The notes under the pieces were generated by a model. That model saw only the letters and a list, made by a program, of their open reading frames with translations. It ran no database searches and was not told the DNA's origin. Made by a program: the position numbers and the translations under genes. Shown here one piece after another: positions 29,749 to 40,753 of a DNA stretch of 64,000 nucleotides (the first letter of the stretch is position 1; the number at the start of each line of letters is the position of its first letter). The DNA lies in the NCBI RefSeq assembly GCF_000002875.2, contig NC_009397.2:581762-645761 (forward strand), in the 5' to 3' direction. The stretch comes from Leishmania infantum JPCM5. Its lineage: Eukaryota; Euglenozoa; Kinetoplastea; Trypanosomatida; Trypanosomatidae.

Positions 29749-32586
29749 TTAGCGGTGCTTCGCCTCATCCTCGGATGGCTTAAAGTCCTCAACGGCGTTG
29801 GCGCGCCGCATCATCACCGGCAGCGACGCTTGGAAGTCATGGTAACGCTGCACCTGAGCAGCGTTCAGTCCAGTCGTGACGGCCAGCGCAGGGACAAACT
29901 CCTCAGCTGCGATCGGGTTATGGGCCAGCCGCTCCATCCGGTGGGCAGTGAGCGTCTGCGTGACGCAGTCGCGCAGCTGGCCAGCGGAGAGGCCATCCGT
30001 GAGCAGGGAGACGTGGCGGATGGCTTCCGCGATGGATGCCTCTGCTGCAGGGGTGACGGCGGTGGAGTGAACCGTATCCAGCCGCGCCTTGATGAAGGTT
30101 TTCAGCAGCGCCTCACGGGTCGCAAAGTCGGGGGCGGCGAGGTGCACGGCTCGCTGAAAGATGTTGCACAGGGCGGCGGTGTCGGCACACCACGGCTCCG
30201 TCGACGTGGCCACTACCAAAACACGATCTGTTGGCTGCAGACTTGCGATGCCCTTGAGCAGCTCCTTCTTCAGCTTCTTTCCACGCGTCAGCTCGCCGTC
30301 CTTCTTCTTCCCTCGCTTGCCGCCCTTCCCAGGAAAGATCTTCTCGATGCGGTCTATGTAAATCACCGATGGCCCCTTCATGCGTGCCGTGTAGAAGACG
30401 ACCTGCACCATCTTGGCAATACCCTTGGTGGTGAGGAAGTTAGCAGGCGACAGATTGAAGAAGCGAGCACCACTCTCGTTGGCGATGGCATAGGCGAGGA
30501 GGGTCTTTCCAGAGCCGGGTGCACCGTAGAGCAACAGCCCTGTCGGGTGCGGGGCCAGGTCGTGCACCACCTGCGACCCCAGAGGCAGCACCGCGTAGTC
30601 GGTGACGGCGGCGCGCACCTCGGCGGCAGACGGGTCCTTCAGCCACGAGGACGGCTGCGCGTACGCTTTGAAGAGCGTCTCCATCTTCTCCTTCGGCATC
30701 CCGATCGCGTGTTGCACGTCGTCGTTCCACCCGCGCAGCACACGCTTCCACTTCTTCTCGATCTCCTTATCAACGGTCTGCGTGCGCAGCAGGCGATCCA
30801 GCGGCCCGGCCGTGACGCCAAGGGGGCCGACGAAGGACGAAAGCCGCACATCCGGCGGCGGCAGCTGCAGCTTGTTCTCGTAGACGGTGGTGTTGAGGTA
30901 GGACTCCAAATCTTCGCCCTTGGTCGGGTCGCGCAGCTTCGGCTTTTTGGCGGCCTTCGCCTTCTTACCCTTTCGGCCGCCCTTCTTCCTCTTGCCAGCG
31001 TTCTTCTCCGCCTCGAGACGTTCCTTGAGGTTGTTCACCTCCATCATCACGAGCTGGTCGACGCACTGGCGCAGATCCTGCATAATGCCGCGGGGGCCAT
31101 CCAGCAGCTCCCGCCTCAGCAAAGCCTCGTCATAGGGCTGATCCAGGTCGCCCTTCTCCACGCGGGTGCGGTGGAACTGCTCCTTCCAGAGCGTGTTGTG
31201 CCGCTCGGTTGTGGCGGAGACGTGATCGAGGAAGACGCTGGGCGGTGCGGCTGTCGAGGCAGAAGCGGCGGCATCGCCATTGCCTGGGCGACGAAAGGAT
31301 TTACGTGGGCCGCCCTGTGCAGTAGCATTGGTGGCTTCGACACTTTCGGACACACGAGATACCGAGCGGCCACCGTAGCCCGTCCCGTTAAGGCTTGCCT
31401 TCTCACTGCCGCTTGCCTCAGATCCAACAGACGCGCCAGCCGATCCAGCCTTGCGAGTGCTGCGGCCGAGCAGTGTCAATGTGCCTCCGTCCTCCACTGT
31501 GGGAACGTCCATAATGCCGTTCTTAGCCTTCCCATCGAGGCGTGCGTAGGCCATGTGCATCAGCACTTCGTCGAGCATCACCTCAAGCGTCTTGGGCCCT
31601 TCCTGGCTTTTCAACTGGCGGTTCATCTCAAGCATCTTCTGCAGCAGCTCCGCCTGGTTCACTCGCTGCCGCGCCTTGCGATCGTCGTGGTGGATGCTGG
31701 CGGCAACTCTTGCCGCGTTACCGCGAACGGCCGCCGTGCTGGTCATCCCCAGAAGCTCCTGCTCCTGTTGGTACCGCTCCTTGGCACGCTTCTGCTGAAG
31801 GTAGCCAAGAGCCACCTTCTGTACGATGGTCGCCGCACGATCCTTGCCCGTCAGAGACTGCAGCTCTGCCCCATGCGCGGCGGCGTACTGCTGCTGACGG
31901 AAGAGCTGCAGCTGGATCTTTGCCAGCTGCCGAGCTTGACGACCGCGCTCAGCGAGTTGCAGGATGCGTACAGCCTCCTCGACAGACATCGGCGCCGTGT
32001 CGCCATCTGCCGTCGCCGGTGACTTCTCCGCAGTGGTGGGAAACGGGGGCAGAGCTTTAGTGGGGTCCTCAGCGAAAAGTGCCGCGCTGTGCGCGGCTGC
32101 CGCGAGCGCCACCGGGGCCACCCCAGGCGCCGTTTCCTTGTAGTGCTGCTGCAGAGACAAGACGTACGCCCGCTCCTGCAGCAGAACCTCGCGGCGGTCC
32201 TCAAGCAGGTACGTTGGCAGCGGCGGCTCCAGATCCTCCGGGGACAGCCTCATCTCCTCGAGGGTGTCGTCCAGCGCCACATAGTCGCCGCAGTGCTCAA
32301 CAATATTATGACGCGCCTCGAGCATGCGTCCAAGACAGCTGTCCAGTAGTGTGCGCACATCACCGCGGCGCTGTGGCTGAAGCTCCGTGTCATGGATGAC
32401 GGCAATCTGCCGCGCCAGCCGCACGTACCGCACGTAGAGGGAGAGCCAGTACTGCGCGTAGTACGCATGCCGTGCTTTGGCATCCATAGGGACGCGCAGG
32501 GCGCTCACGTACACATCCTCGCGCTGTACCTCGGCCAGATCCGCCAGGATCTGCTGGTACTGCCGCTGGTAGGAGAGCGTGGACAT
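29749..32586 (-). CDS. DRC11: DRC11/IQCA1-like IQ and AAA domain protein (dynein regulatory complex)
   Basis: The protein has 945 residues from the ATG at 32586. The order is a conserved-looking helical N-terminus with Tyr-rich stretch (RHAYYAQYWLSLYVRYVRLA), an IQ-like motif near residue 250 (AATIVQKVALGYLQQKRAKERY), coiled-coil segments and a Lys-rich linker (KKGGRKGKKAKAAKK). A single AAA module follows, with Walker A GAPGSGKT at about 688-695. The Walker B position reads VIYIDRIEKIF, with Arg where an AAA ATPase has Glu, as is typical of the IQCA1/DRC11 family. DRC11 is a subunit of the nexin-dynein regulatory complex that links outer doublets and controls motility of the flagellum. Longer non-ATG starts upstream were rejected. 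Neighbours are unrelated in function. Confidence 0.86.
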   Translation of the reverse strand: MSTLSYQRQYQQILADLAEVQREDVYVSALRVPMDAKARHAYYAQYWLSLYVRYVRLARQIAVIHDTELQPQRRGDVRTLLDSCLGRMLEARHNIVEHCGDYVALDDTLEEMRLSPEDLEPPLPTYLLEDRREVLLQERAYVLSLQQHYKETAPGVAPVALAAAAHSAALFAEDPTKALPPFPTTAEKSPATADGDTAPMSVEEAVRILQLAERGRQARQLAKIQLQLFRQQQYAAAHGAELQSLTGKDRAATIVQKVALGYLQQKRAKERYQQEQELLGMTSTAAVRGNAARVAASIHHDDRKARQRVNQAELLQKMLEMNRQLKSQEGPKTLEVMLDEVLMHMAYARLDGKAKNGIMDVPTVEDGGTLTLLGRSTRKAGSAGASVGSEASGSEKASLNGTGYGGRSVSRVSESVEATNATAQGGPRKSFRRPGNGDAAASASTAAPPSVFLDHVSATTERHNTLWKEQFHRTRVEKGDLDQPYDEALLRRELLDGPRGIMQDLRQCVDQLVMMEVNNLKERLEAEKNAGKRKKGGRKGKKAKAAKKPKLRDPTKGEDLESYLNTTVYENKLQLPPPDVRLSSFVGPLGVTAGPLDRLLRTQTVDKEIEKKWKRVLRGWNDDVQHAIGMPKEKMETLFKAYAQPSSWLKDPSAAEVRAAVTDYAVLPLGSQVVHDLAPHPTGLLLYGAPGSGKTLLAYAIANESGARFFNLSPANFLTTKGIAKMVQVVFYTARMKGPSVIYIDRIEKIFPGKGGKRGKKKDGELTRGKKLKKELLKGIASLQPTDRVLVVATSTEPWCADTAALCNIFQRAVHLAAPDFATREALLKTFIKARLDTVHSTAVTPAAEASIAEAIRHVSLLTDGLSAGQLRDCVTQTLTAHRMERLAHNPIAAEEFVPALAVTTGLNAAQVQRYHDFQASLPVMMRRANAVEDFKPSEDEAKHR

Positions 32587-32755
32587 GTTGTCCTGGGCTG
32601 CTGCTCCTGCGACAGTCGCCAGCGACCCCTTCCTCTCTCTGTCTTGGTGTGTGCGAGCTCCCCGTGTGGCTTTCACCAGTCGGCCGCACACACCTGAGCA
32701 TATGCAGCCTTCTTTCGCGTTGCCGCTTGGCCACACGAACAGCCCTCACCTGCAC

Positions 32756-32812
32756 CTGAGGAAGGCAAGAGAAACGAGTGTGTGTGTGAGAGAGAGAGAC
32801 GAGAGAGAGAGC
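32756..32812 (-). promoter_or_regulatory. Candidate trans-splice acceptor of the DRC11-like gene
   Basis: CT-repeat tract (32812-32780 on minus) with first AG at 32757-32756. The 170-nt leader would carry one out-of-frame ATG (at 32701) whose frame overlaps the CDS start, so a closer AG such as 32695-32694 may be the real site. Confidence 0.35.
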
Positions 32813-33519
32813 AGAACGCGAGAAATTGCGCTGCGTCAGGCCCCGTGCCAACACCGAGGAGGCCAACGGCAATGAGAGGTTATGATCTGCTGTTCGCGTG
32901 AGTGCTTTGATTGTGCTCCTCGCTCGTTTCCTTCACCAGTACAGGCATGTGGTCGTGCACAAGAAAACGTGTTGATTCTTCACCGACATGCGCGAGAGAG
33001 AGAGAGAAGGGCGGTTGTGGCGGGGGGTGAGGCTCGAGGAGATGGAAGAAGGGACAACGCTCTATCGAAGTCATCCGCGAGTCAGCATACTCGCCTCCAT
33101 CAGTGCGATTATCGGGGTGTGTGCGTGCGTGCCGCCTACACTGAGCCCATGCCAGCACAAGTCGAGTGCGTCTTTCGTACAAGAACACGCGTAGGCGTGT
33201 ACGCCTATGCTCGTGCACTGACGAGACTGCGGGGCCACATGTCCTTTCCCCCTTCCTGTTTCACCGGGTGCAGACATGGGCGCGAGTCCGTTGGGCGCCG
33301 AACCTCCTCTGAAGGCAGGGAAAGTGCCCAATAGCGCGAGAGAGTGAAGGGACCATGAAGTCGCTGGGGCTCTTTGTCATGTGAAACAGAGTTCACAGGT
33401 AACGTTGGGAGGTGGAATAAAGATCTCGCTTGCACTGAAGACAAAAAAAAACGCGATCCTCCGCCCGATCTCGTCGCACACTGATGTCCCTGCCACGCGT
33501 GCGTCGAGGCCGAAGTAGC

Positions 33520-34640
33520 ACACACACAGACAGGTGCGCACACACACACACACGTGCATACACACAGAGGAGGGAGAGGTGGGCATGTGGAAGTGCATGC
33601 ATGTCCGCAGGAGCGGGTGCACTTGCGTGTCGGTTTAGCAAAAGGAGAAGGTAAGGGGAAGAGAGAGCGAGCGAGCTCGAATTAGTCATCAGCATTCACT
33701 TTCCAAGTAACGCCTTCACCGTCATATATAGCTAGATGGGCAGCGGAGGGAAACGAGAGACACGCACGCACGTGGCAACGATGAGAGAGAGGGAGAGGGG
33801 AGAGGTGGTCATGAGAGGCCGAGAGAGCGGAGCCACCTCGACCACGAACACGCACGAGACAAACCACAAAAGAGGGGGCGTGCTTGAGGCGACGCGCACG
33901 CGCACACACTTACTCACACGTAAAACACAGACGCATGCGCGCTAAGAAAGAAAAGGAGACAAGTCCTGCGCATGCGTGTCACCACCTCCACCTAAACGGC
34001 TCTCGCTTACACACACACACACTGCAGAGCTGAGGGCAAAAGACAAAAAAAGGGAAAACCGCAACACGCATCATCACAGAGTCTCCAGAACACCGAGCTC
34101 TCTTAAGCAGTGAGGCCGTTGTATAACGGTAACGGCAATGGGCACACGAGCACAGGTTGCCTTTTCTGCCAACGCGTGTGCATTCGTTCTCGGCCATACA
34201 GCACCGGCCACACGCCACACTGCACCCCCACCCCACACATCCGCGCCGTGCGCAGAGGCAGCAGCAGACACACGCCGGCACAGCAGTGCGCCGACTCAGT
34301 CAGCTGAGCACGGCCGCCGCCTCACACTCTAAGCAGACCCTCTCTGCCGGTCGCCACCTGCTGCGCCCCTCGGGGGTGTCCCAGGGCCCCCATCCACCCA
34401 CCCCGCGCACACACACCAGTAGGCAGTGAGCGTCGGGCGGGATGCGCTCGAGTCACGCGGAGGCTTCGCCCATCACATGGATGACACAAGCGTGTGCGCT
34501 GTCGCAGGTCGCTCTGGCCTCTCTGCGTCGTGGGCACGGGAACCCCCGTCACCACCCGAAGTGGTTCGGCAGGGGCAGGGGGATAGAGGGGGGGGGAGAC
34601 GGCTGCTTTGGCTTCCCACCCACATCCAGAGAGTGGGCAC
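33520..34640. repeat. 1.1-kb direct duplication, copy 1 (unique part U + element R2)
   Basis: From the AC tract at about 33521 to about 34624 the sequence matches 51125-52236 nearly base for base, in the same orientation; only a few small differences (for example AC-tract length) are visible until the 3' part of element R2. Copy 1 lies in the predicted 3'UTR of the P4-ATPase. Confidence 0.9.
34170..34640 (-). repeat. SIDER2-like element R2
   Basis: Second copy of the ~0.5-kb element, 0.9 kb downstream of the P4-ATPase stop. Diagnostic variants: ctctaagcag, cccccatccacc, ccccgcgcac, and acccgaagtggttcggc at the far end. Its end after the G run diverges from R1, R3 and R4 (ccagagagtgggcac). 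Confidence 0.6.
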
Positions 34641-35557
34641 TAGATCTTGAGACCAGGGTGAAGTATCGCCGGTCATCAGGGCACGGCTAAGCCAACCAAA
34701 GCAAACTGAAAATAAAACATATAGCACACGCACACACCTCTCTCTCTATGAATATAATATATATGTGTATGTATATATTACATATATACATATATAGAGA
34801 GGTGTGTGTGTGTGTGCGTGTGTGTGTCGGTGTGTGTACACGTTTCTTGTGGAGAGGGTGTTCTCCTATGGTTTTGTGCACTTCGACGATTCGGTCTTTT
34901 TTTTGGTGTTGTTAATCGGCTTTGTCGCGGGGGGCCGCTGCACGTGCGGGCGCCGATCTCGGCACGTGTGCCTCGTGACCCTGCGCAATCCCTAAAAGAA
35001 TGAAGAGGAAACCAGCGAAGCGAAAAAAAAAACCAAAGTAGTTGAGCAGGAGGAGACTTACGCAGGCGCGCGAAAAAAAAAGACGTTCCACAGCCAACCG
35101 CTGCCGGCACACACGTACACATGCCCACCCACAGAGGTAGACACACACATACACACACGCGCAAAGGCAAGCAGACATGCATGTGAAAGTGAGAACATCA
35201 ACGCAAAAAAAAAACACGAACCCATGTTCGATGCGGATTAGGTAGGAGATAAGAGGGAGTAGCCCCTAAAAGTCAAAGCCAGGCAGGCGCACGCGCACCT
35301 GACAGAGACACAGAGAGGGAGGTACAAGCGACGCAGAGGTAGGATGCGGCAGGAGTGCAGCCACATACCAAGCCGCTCGCATGTGCACGCACTTCTCTCC
35401 CCGATGCTCTGCCCACGCTCCGCCCTCCCCAAGTGACACCACCAAGCACAGACATTCACTCGGGCCAACCTACGGTCCAGCGCCACGCGTTGCCCTCATT
35501 GTCGCCCCCCCCCCACCCAGTGCTTGGATCCTCTTCCTAGTCACTGGCATACAATCT

Positions 35558-38500
35558 TCACAGCTTTCCACCGTTTTGAACAGCGTACTGTCGCTCCGCG
35601 ACGTCGCGCAGGGTAGGGAAGAGGTTCTTCTGGAACGTCATGACGCCGAGTACGACCACCACCTCGGTGCCAACGTAGAGGAGCAGGAAAAACCAGTACT
35701 TGGCGGTCGACATGAGATCGAAGGCTTGGTAGTAGAAATTCGTGTCACTGAAGACTGAGGGAATGGCGGAGTAGACGAGAAACAACAACAGAAAGAGAAA
35801 AATCGACATCGCCATGCCAAACACCTGCAGCCACTGCCAGTAGCGGATCTGCAGGATGAAGCGAGTTTGAATGACGAGGATCAAGCCGCTGAACACGAGC
35901 GTGCCGGTCTCGCCGCCGGTGTAGCGCTGATGGGAACCGTCTTGACGGATCAATGTCGGGTAAGCAGCATAGAAGAGGATCACCGCTGTTGTTAGTGATT
36001 CGACGAACCACCGCAGAAGCGTCGCCAGGTTAAAGTACTCGCCATGCGACAACGGTGTGTACAGCTTCGGCCGCTCCAGCAGGGCATCTTCGGGGAGGTC
36101 CTTATCGAATATGCCCATGAAGAAGGGTGGGATACTTGTTAGAAGGACGTTGTAGAAGGTCAGCATCCATCCATCAAAGAGTGTTAGCCCCGAGAAGCCG
36201 ACGTAGAAGGCGAAGATGAACTGCACCACCGACACAGTAATGTTCTTGTGGAAGCTAACCAGAATGCAGCTGGCGTTGCGGAAGAGCGAGTAGCGGCCAT
36301 GCACCGCGCATAGGCGGCGCAGGTGCTTGAACCGCGGAATCGCGTAGTCGGCGGCGAGGGCGGCGTGTGCACCTTCCAGCCCAATAATGCCCACGCCCAC
36401 ACGCCCCTCCCGGATCATGGACACGTCGTTGGCGCCGTCACCGATGGCCAGCGCTGTCTTACCGGTTGACTTCTGGAACATGCGAACGACGGTTGCCTTC
36501 TGGATCGGCGTGAGACGACAGCAGACGGCGGAGTTGACCTGATGGGAGAGGCGCAGGAACTGGTCAAAGTAGTGCTCCATTGCGATGTTCAGCGCTGGGC
36601 CGTCGATGACCAAGGTGCAGCGCCGCTCCTTGTGGGTCCCCTTGAGCGCGATGTGCTGCTCCACCACTTCGAGGTCGCGCCCTACGCGCTCAATCGCCTT
36701 GGGATCCGATGAATTCAGATGACCAATGTCGATGTGGTCGATGAAGTCGTTGCGCGGGTCGCACAGGGTCGACGTTGCAGCGATCGTCACGGCGGTCTCG
36801 CGCTTGTCGCCAGTGAGCATCCAAATGATTACACCGGCGCTCAAGAAGAAGGACAGTGTCTCAGGGACCTCGTCTTGCAGCTTGTCCTCGATAGCGGTGG
36901 CACCGACGAGCCGCATATCTTGCTCCATCTCTAAGCAGACTTTATCAATATTGGAGCTGCGGTTGTGCAGGGACTTGCCGGCTTCGACGAACTTCTCGAA
37001 CCATGGGTCGAACTGGCGCCGTGTGATATCCTTGGCGCACACAAGCAGCGTGCGGAGCCCCGACGAGGACATTTCCGTCAGAGGGATCTCGACATTTTCG
37101 ATGTGCCCCTGCACATCCGGGGCGCGGCTCAGCTGCGGCCTGATGAAACTGTCGGCCCCCTTATTGTACAGCGTAATTTTTTTGGTGTCGCTGTCCTCGA
37201 CGATGATGCTCATCATCTTGCGGTCCGGCGTGAACTCCAGTGTGGCGAGGATGTTGTATACCTTGCGCGTCCCATCGTGCAGGAGTAGCGTGATGGACTT
37301 TGTCGTACGGCTGATGAGGCGATAGCCGACAGCAGCAGCGGTCTCGACCAGCGCCACCTCGTCTGGGGAGCTGCCTTCGTAGACAACACCCAAGTCATCC
37401 GTGTCGTCCTTGAAGGGCTGAACCGTGTTGCACAGGGCCAGCGCGAGAAAGTACTCTTGCAGCGGGCCTAGCCCCTTCGACTCGGCCTCCTTGCGCAGCT
37501 GCGCGATGCACTCGTCCAGATTGTCGGCGTCGATCGGATTACCGAGAGCGTCGCCTAGCTTGAACTTCATGACGTTCTCTGTCAACGTCCCAGTTTTGTC
37601 GCTGAAGATGAAGCGCACCATTGCTAGCTGCTCGTTGAGGTTCGACGTGTTCGGCTGGCAGTGCCGCCAGCGGTTGCTCATGTACTCCATCATGAGGCAG
37701 TCCACCCGCATCCACTGCGCCTGGACCACTTTGCACACTTCAATCGTGATGAACAGCGAGATGGGCACGCAGTAGCTCAGCAAAATGAAGTAACTCAAGT
37801 AACGGTATCCCCACAGAGTTACGTTCTTGCGAAAGCTGATAAAGAAGCGGAGGTAGGGCGTTTCCCGGTACTTGCTGTTCCACCACACTGCCATGGAGGC
37901 TAAGATGAAGAGCATGATGTTCTGGAATATGAGGATGGCTATGATAAAGTAGTTCAGCTTGCGGTCGAGGTTCGACGACTTTGGCGGTTTTGGCTTCAAG
38001 TTTCGGAACAGCTTCGTGTCGACCCCTGCGTAGGCAACCATGCCCCACACCCAGTCCGTGTTGCGTAACACGCAGCCGCGATACAGGAACTGGTTCAGCG
38101 AGAGAGCGTGCTCCTCGCCATTGATTTCCAACAGCCCTGCCCACGACAGCAACCCTGGGTCTGGCTTGCTCGTGTGCAGTACGGCTGTGCTATTCATGAT
38201 TGCCTCGACTTCGCAGAGCGCCCAGGTGGCTTCCAGAGCCTTGCGTGACTTCAGGTTCGTCTCGCCGTCCAGGTTACATGTGTCTATAAATGCCTGTCCT
38301 TCCTCGACGGACGAGGCGAGCATGACGACATCGGCGCGCACCTCCTCGCCGTTCTTGATACGCATGACGTCACCAGGGTGGATGTCCTTGCTGTGCACCG
38401 AGACGAGCTTGCCGTTTCGCAGTACCTGCACTAAAATCGAGTTGGCGCGGTTGTCGGCCTGATGTCGCTTGATGTCCTCCACCCCCTCTTTGATGAGTGC

Positions 38501-38851
38501 CACGATGAGCACAAAGGACAGCGGCGCAATCGAGGTCGCCGGACTTAGCGGGGACACACCTGGGATGAGGCTGAATATGACGTTCATGAGGAAATACAAA
38601 TTACTCACCTTTTTGAACTCCAACAGGAGGCTGAGTGGGAGGAAGGAGATGAGTGTGTACTTGGAGGTACGAATGAAGTTCGACGGATAATTAAACTGCG
38701 CGTTCAACTCGGGGTCGTTAAGGTACACGATCACCTCATCATCCTCGTCCACGTCCGCCTCTGCGCTAAAGCAGCAGAAGGACTTGGAGAGCTTGTCTGG
38801 GAAGATTCTGGTGGAAAGGCACTTGCGCCAACACGGCGGTTGGTTGGGCAT
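35558..38851 (-). CDS. MT: P4-ATPase phospholipid flippase, probable miltefosine transporter orthologue
   Basis: The protein has 1097 residues from the ATG at 38851, equal to the length I recall for the L. donovani miltefosine transporter. P4 features: N-terminal YPSNFIRTSKYT-type entry before M1-M2, DGETNLKSRKAL at about 193 (actuator), PISL in M4 (VPISLFITIE), phosphorylation site DKTGTLTEN at about 417, SPDEVALVE in the nucleotide domain, TGDKRETAVTIA, and GDGANDVSMI at about 803; the C-terminal half carries the last six membrane spans. P4-ATPases with a CDC50/Ros3 subunit move phosphatidylcholine/ethanolamine analogues to the inner leaflet of the plasma membrane. Loss of the Leishmania enzyme is an established cause of miltefosine resistance. 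The start is set by a pyrimidine tract at 38905-38868 and AG at 38867-38866. The gene is flanked by directly repeated elements. Confidence 0.95.
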   Translation of the reverse strand: MPNQPPCWRKCLSTRIFPDKLSKSFCCFSAEADVDEDDEVIVYLNDPELNAQFNYPSNFIRTSKYTLISFLPLSLLLEFKKVSNLYFLMNVIFSLIPGVSPLSPATSIAPLSFVLIVALIKEGVEDIKRHQADNRANSILVQVLRNGKLVSVHSKDIHPGDVMRIKNGEEVRADVVMLASSVEEGQAFIDTCNLDGETNLKSRKALEATWALCEVEAIMNSTAVLHTSKPDPGLLSWAGLLEINGEEHALSLNQFLYRGCVLRNTDWVWGMVAYAGVDTKLFRNLKPKPPKSSNLDRKLNYFIIAILIFQNIMLFILASMAVWWNSKYRETPYLRFFISFRKNVTLWGYRYLSYFILLSYCVPISLFITIEVCKVVQAQWMRVDCLMMEYMSNRWRHCQPNTSNLNEQLAMVRFIFSDKTGTLTENVMKFKLGDALGNPIDADNLDECIAQLRKEAESKGLGPLQEYFLALALCNTVQPFKDDTDDLGVVYEGSSPDEVALVETAAAVGYRLISRTTKSITLLLHDGTRKVYNILATLEFTPDRKMMSIIVEDSDTKKITLYNKGADSFIRPQLSRAPDVQGHIENVEIPLTEMSSSGLRTLLVCAKDITRRQFDPWFEKFVEAGKSLHNRSSNIDKVCLEMEQDMRLVGATAIEDKLQDEVPETLSFFLSAGVIIWMLTGDKRETAVTIAATSTLCDPRNDFIDHIDIGHLNSSDPKAIERVGRDLEVVEQHIALKGTHKERRCTLVIDGPALNIAMEHYFDQFLRLSHQVNSAVCCRLTPIQKATVVRMFQKSTGKTALAIGDGANDVSMIREGRVGVGIIGLEGAHAALAADYAIPRFKHLRRLCAVHGRYSLFRNASCILVSFHKNITVSVVQFIFAFYVGFSGLTLFDGWMLTFYNVLLTSIPPFFMGIFDKDLPEDALLERPKLYTPLSHGEYFNLATLLRWFVESLTTAVILFYAAYPTLIRQDGSHQRYTGGETGTLVFSGLILVIQTRFILQIRYWQWLQVFGMAMSIFLFLLLFLVYSAIPSVFSDTNFYYQAFDLMSTAKYWFFLLLYVGTEVVVVLGVMTFQKNLFPTLRDVAERQYAVQNGGKL

Positions 38852-38865
38852 GATTGCCGCAGCTC

Positions 38866-38905
38866 CTAGAGGGTATATAAAAGGAACAAGAAGAGCGAAG
38901 ACGTA
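38866..38905 (-). promoter_or_regulatory. Predicted trans-splice acceptor of the P4-ATPase gene
   Basis: On minus, a T/C-rich tract (38905-38868) runs directly into TAG at 38868-38866, 14 nt upstream of the ATG at 38851. It excludes the longer in-frame reading start. Confidence 0.65.
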
Positions 38906-40753
38906 CCACAGGCATACACACACACACGCGCATAGACAGGCCCGTGCTTTCCATTGAACAAAGAAAGGGAGGGAAGGGAGACGGAGCGGGAGGCCAGCTC
39001 AAGGCTTCCCGCGTCAGACGCACACAGAAACACCGCGCGCGAGACAGAGAGAGACTGTGTGTGTGTGTCCGTGTGATCGTCAGGGAAAGAGGGCGGAGGG
39101 AGGGCTGCAGCGAGGGTAGAAGGAAAAGAGGAAAACGGCTGAGAAATGCGGCACGTATAGGATGACGGAAGGAGACGGCGACCCAAAAGGGTGAGCGGTG
39201 CAACACGAGAAGGCAACAGGTCGTGGTGTGGCGCTCCAGTCAGGCGGGTGGTGGAGCGAGGAAAGGAACGCAAGCAAAAGCTCAAAGTGTCGTACGCACA
39301 GAAAGGCCTGCGTGGTGGTGTGTGTGGCGTGTGTGTAGGGGGGGGGGGCTGGACACGGGGGGGGGTACTAATGCACGGGTGTGACTTCACGGGGGCAGAG
39401 GACGACCGACACACACACGAAGAAGACACGCAAATAAATAAACAATTGAAAAAGACCAGTATTACCAATATAAGGAGTTGAGGAGTCGGGGAGGGGTAGT
39501 GGAGGGAGGGGGGAAGGGGCAGAGCGGTAGAAGGGGATGGGCGGAATAGAGACTGCTTGCCTGAATACAGAGAGAGAGAGACGCGTCCTCGCCAAGTCAG
39601 CAGCAGCGACAGCAACAGTGTACCACAACGAATGGAAGAGAAGATGAAAACATAAAAAAGAATTGGGCGGACAGGCAAGGCAACTGAGGAAAAGGCGTGG
39701 CGAATAGTGCAATGATAACAGCAACAACAGCAGTCAAAACAGATGAAGAGGAAGGTGAGAGGAGGAGACAGCCGAGGCTAAATAAAGCAAAACGCGACGC
39801 AGCGTGGGTGAGGGAGAGAAGGGTGATGGTAGTGATGGTGCGGGCTTGATGTGGGAGGTTTCTGCACGTGTATGGGGGCTCCTGTGTGTATGTGTGCAGT
39901 TTGAGGGGCCAGGCGTGCCAGAGCGCGCGGGGCACGTGCGGGAGCGGAGCGTGAAGATGGGTAACGGAAGACGAGGCGAGAGCCCACCGGGTGGAACTAA
40001 AACACACACACACACTTAGAGAGTCGAAAAGTGAATCACGCGAACAGAAAAAACGAAACGAAAAAAAAAGAGTTCAGATAACAGGGGTGGCAATCACTAA
40101 GCACTCCCTTGTGATGGTGGCGGTGGTGGCGTGTATTTTCCGAAGGGAGAGCGCGTCGTGCGTTTGCGTGGAGAGTTGAGAGAACAAAGGCAAAAAAAGG
40201 GAAAGAGGAGGGAGGAACGGAATCAGAGCGAGGTGTGATGTGCGAGAGTCAACATTGAAGAGAGGGACGCATGGAAGAAGACCAGCGGGGGATGGTGACG
40301 GGGGGGTGCGGACCGCCCGATTTTGTCTGCAGTGCCCGTCACTTGTTGTCCTCTCTCTTCATCCTCTTCAGCTGACTGGCGAGTTGCCGTGCTCGCCAGC
40401 AGTCGCCTTACACCAAGGCCGCCGGCATCGCGCGGCCATCGTCAGCTTGGCGTGTATTTCCTTTTCGTTTCGTCTTTTTTCGCTTCTCCATCGCTACCCG
40501 CGATAAGAGCCATGACAGCAATCTTGATCGTCCGTGATTGGCTGAGCAGCCCGCTACTATGCGACCCGTTTCTGCGCACACTCAGGCGCCTACACGAGAC
40601 TGCGCCATCGTGAAAGCGTTAGCGTCCATACAGCGCAGCTGGGCCCTGTATAGTTCCAAAGTGGCTGAGGGAGCACAAAACGAGAGCGAAGCAAACAAAC
40701 CACACACAACACGGGTGCATGTATCCCACAAGGTCCGGCAACTCTGCTCAGCA
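38906..40753. other. Intergenic region between HAD-like and P4-ATPase genes
   Basis: 1.85 kb with no gene; plus strand purine-rich, G runs at 39340-39365, AC tract at 40003-40016. Presumed 3'UTR of the HAD-like gene and upstream sequence of the flippase. Confidence 0.5.

Larger units (their letters stand above)
32813..35557. other. Intergenic region between P4-ATPase and DRC11-like genes
   Basis: 2.7 kb without a gene. Holds the duplicated block (33520-34640) including element R2, an AT/TA-rich stretch with short inverted symmetry at 34749-34800 and GT tract to 34838. It is the presumed 3'UTR of the P4-ATPase. Confidence 0.5.

Noticed and set aside
29755..32022. 755-codon open frame on the plus strand
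   Set aside because: It is exactly antisense to the DRC11-like gene; the length reflects high GC3 of the real gene and the translation has no recognisable domain.
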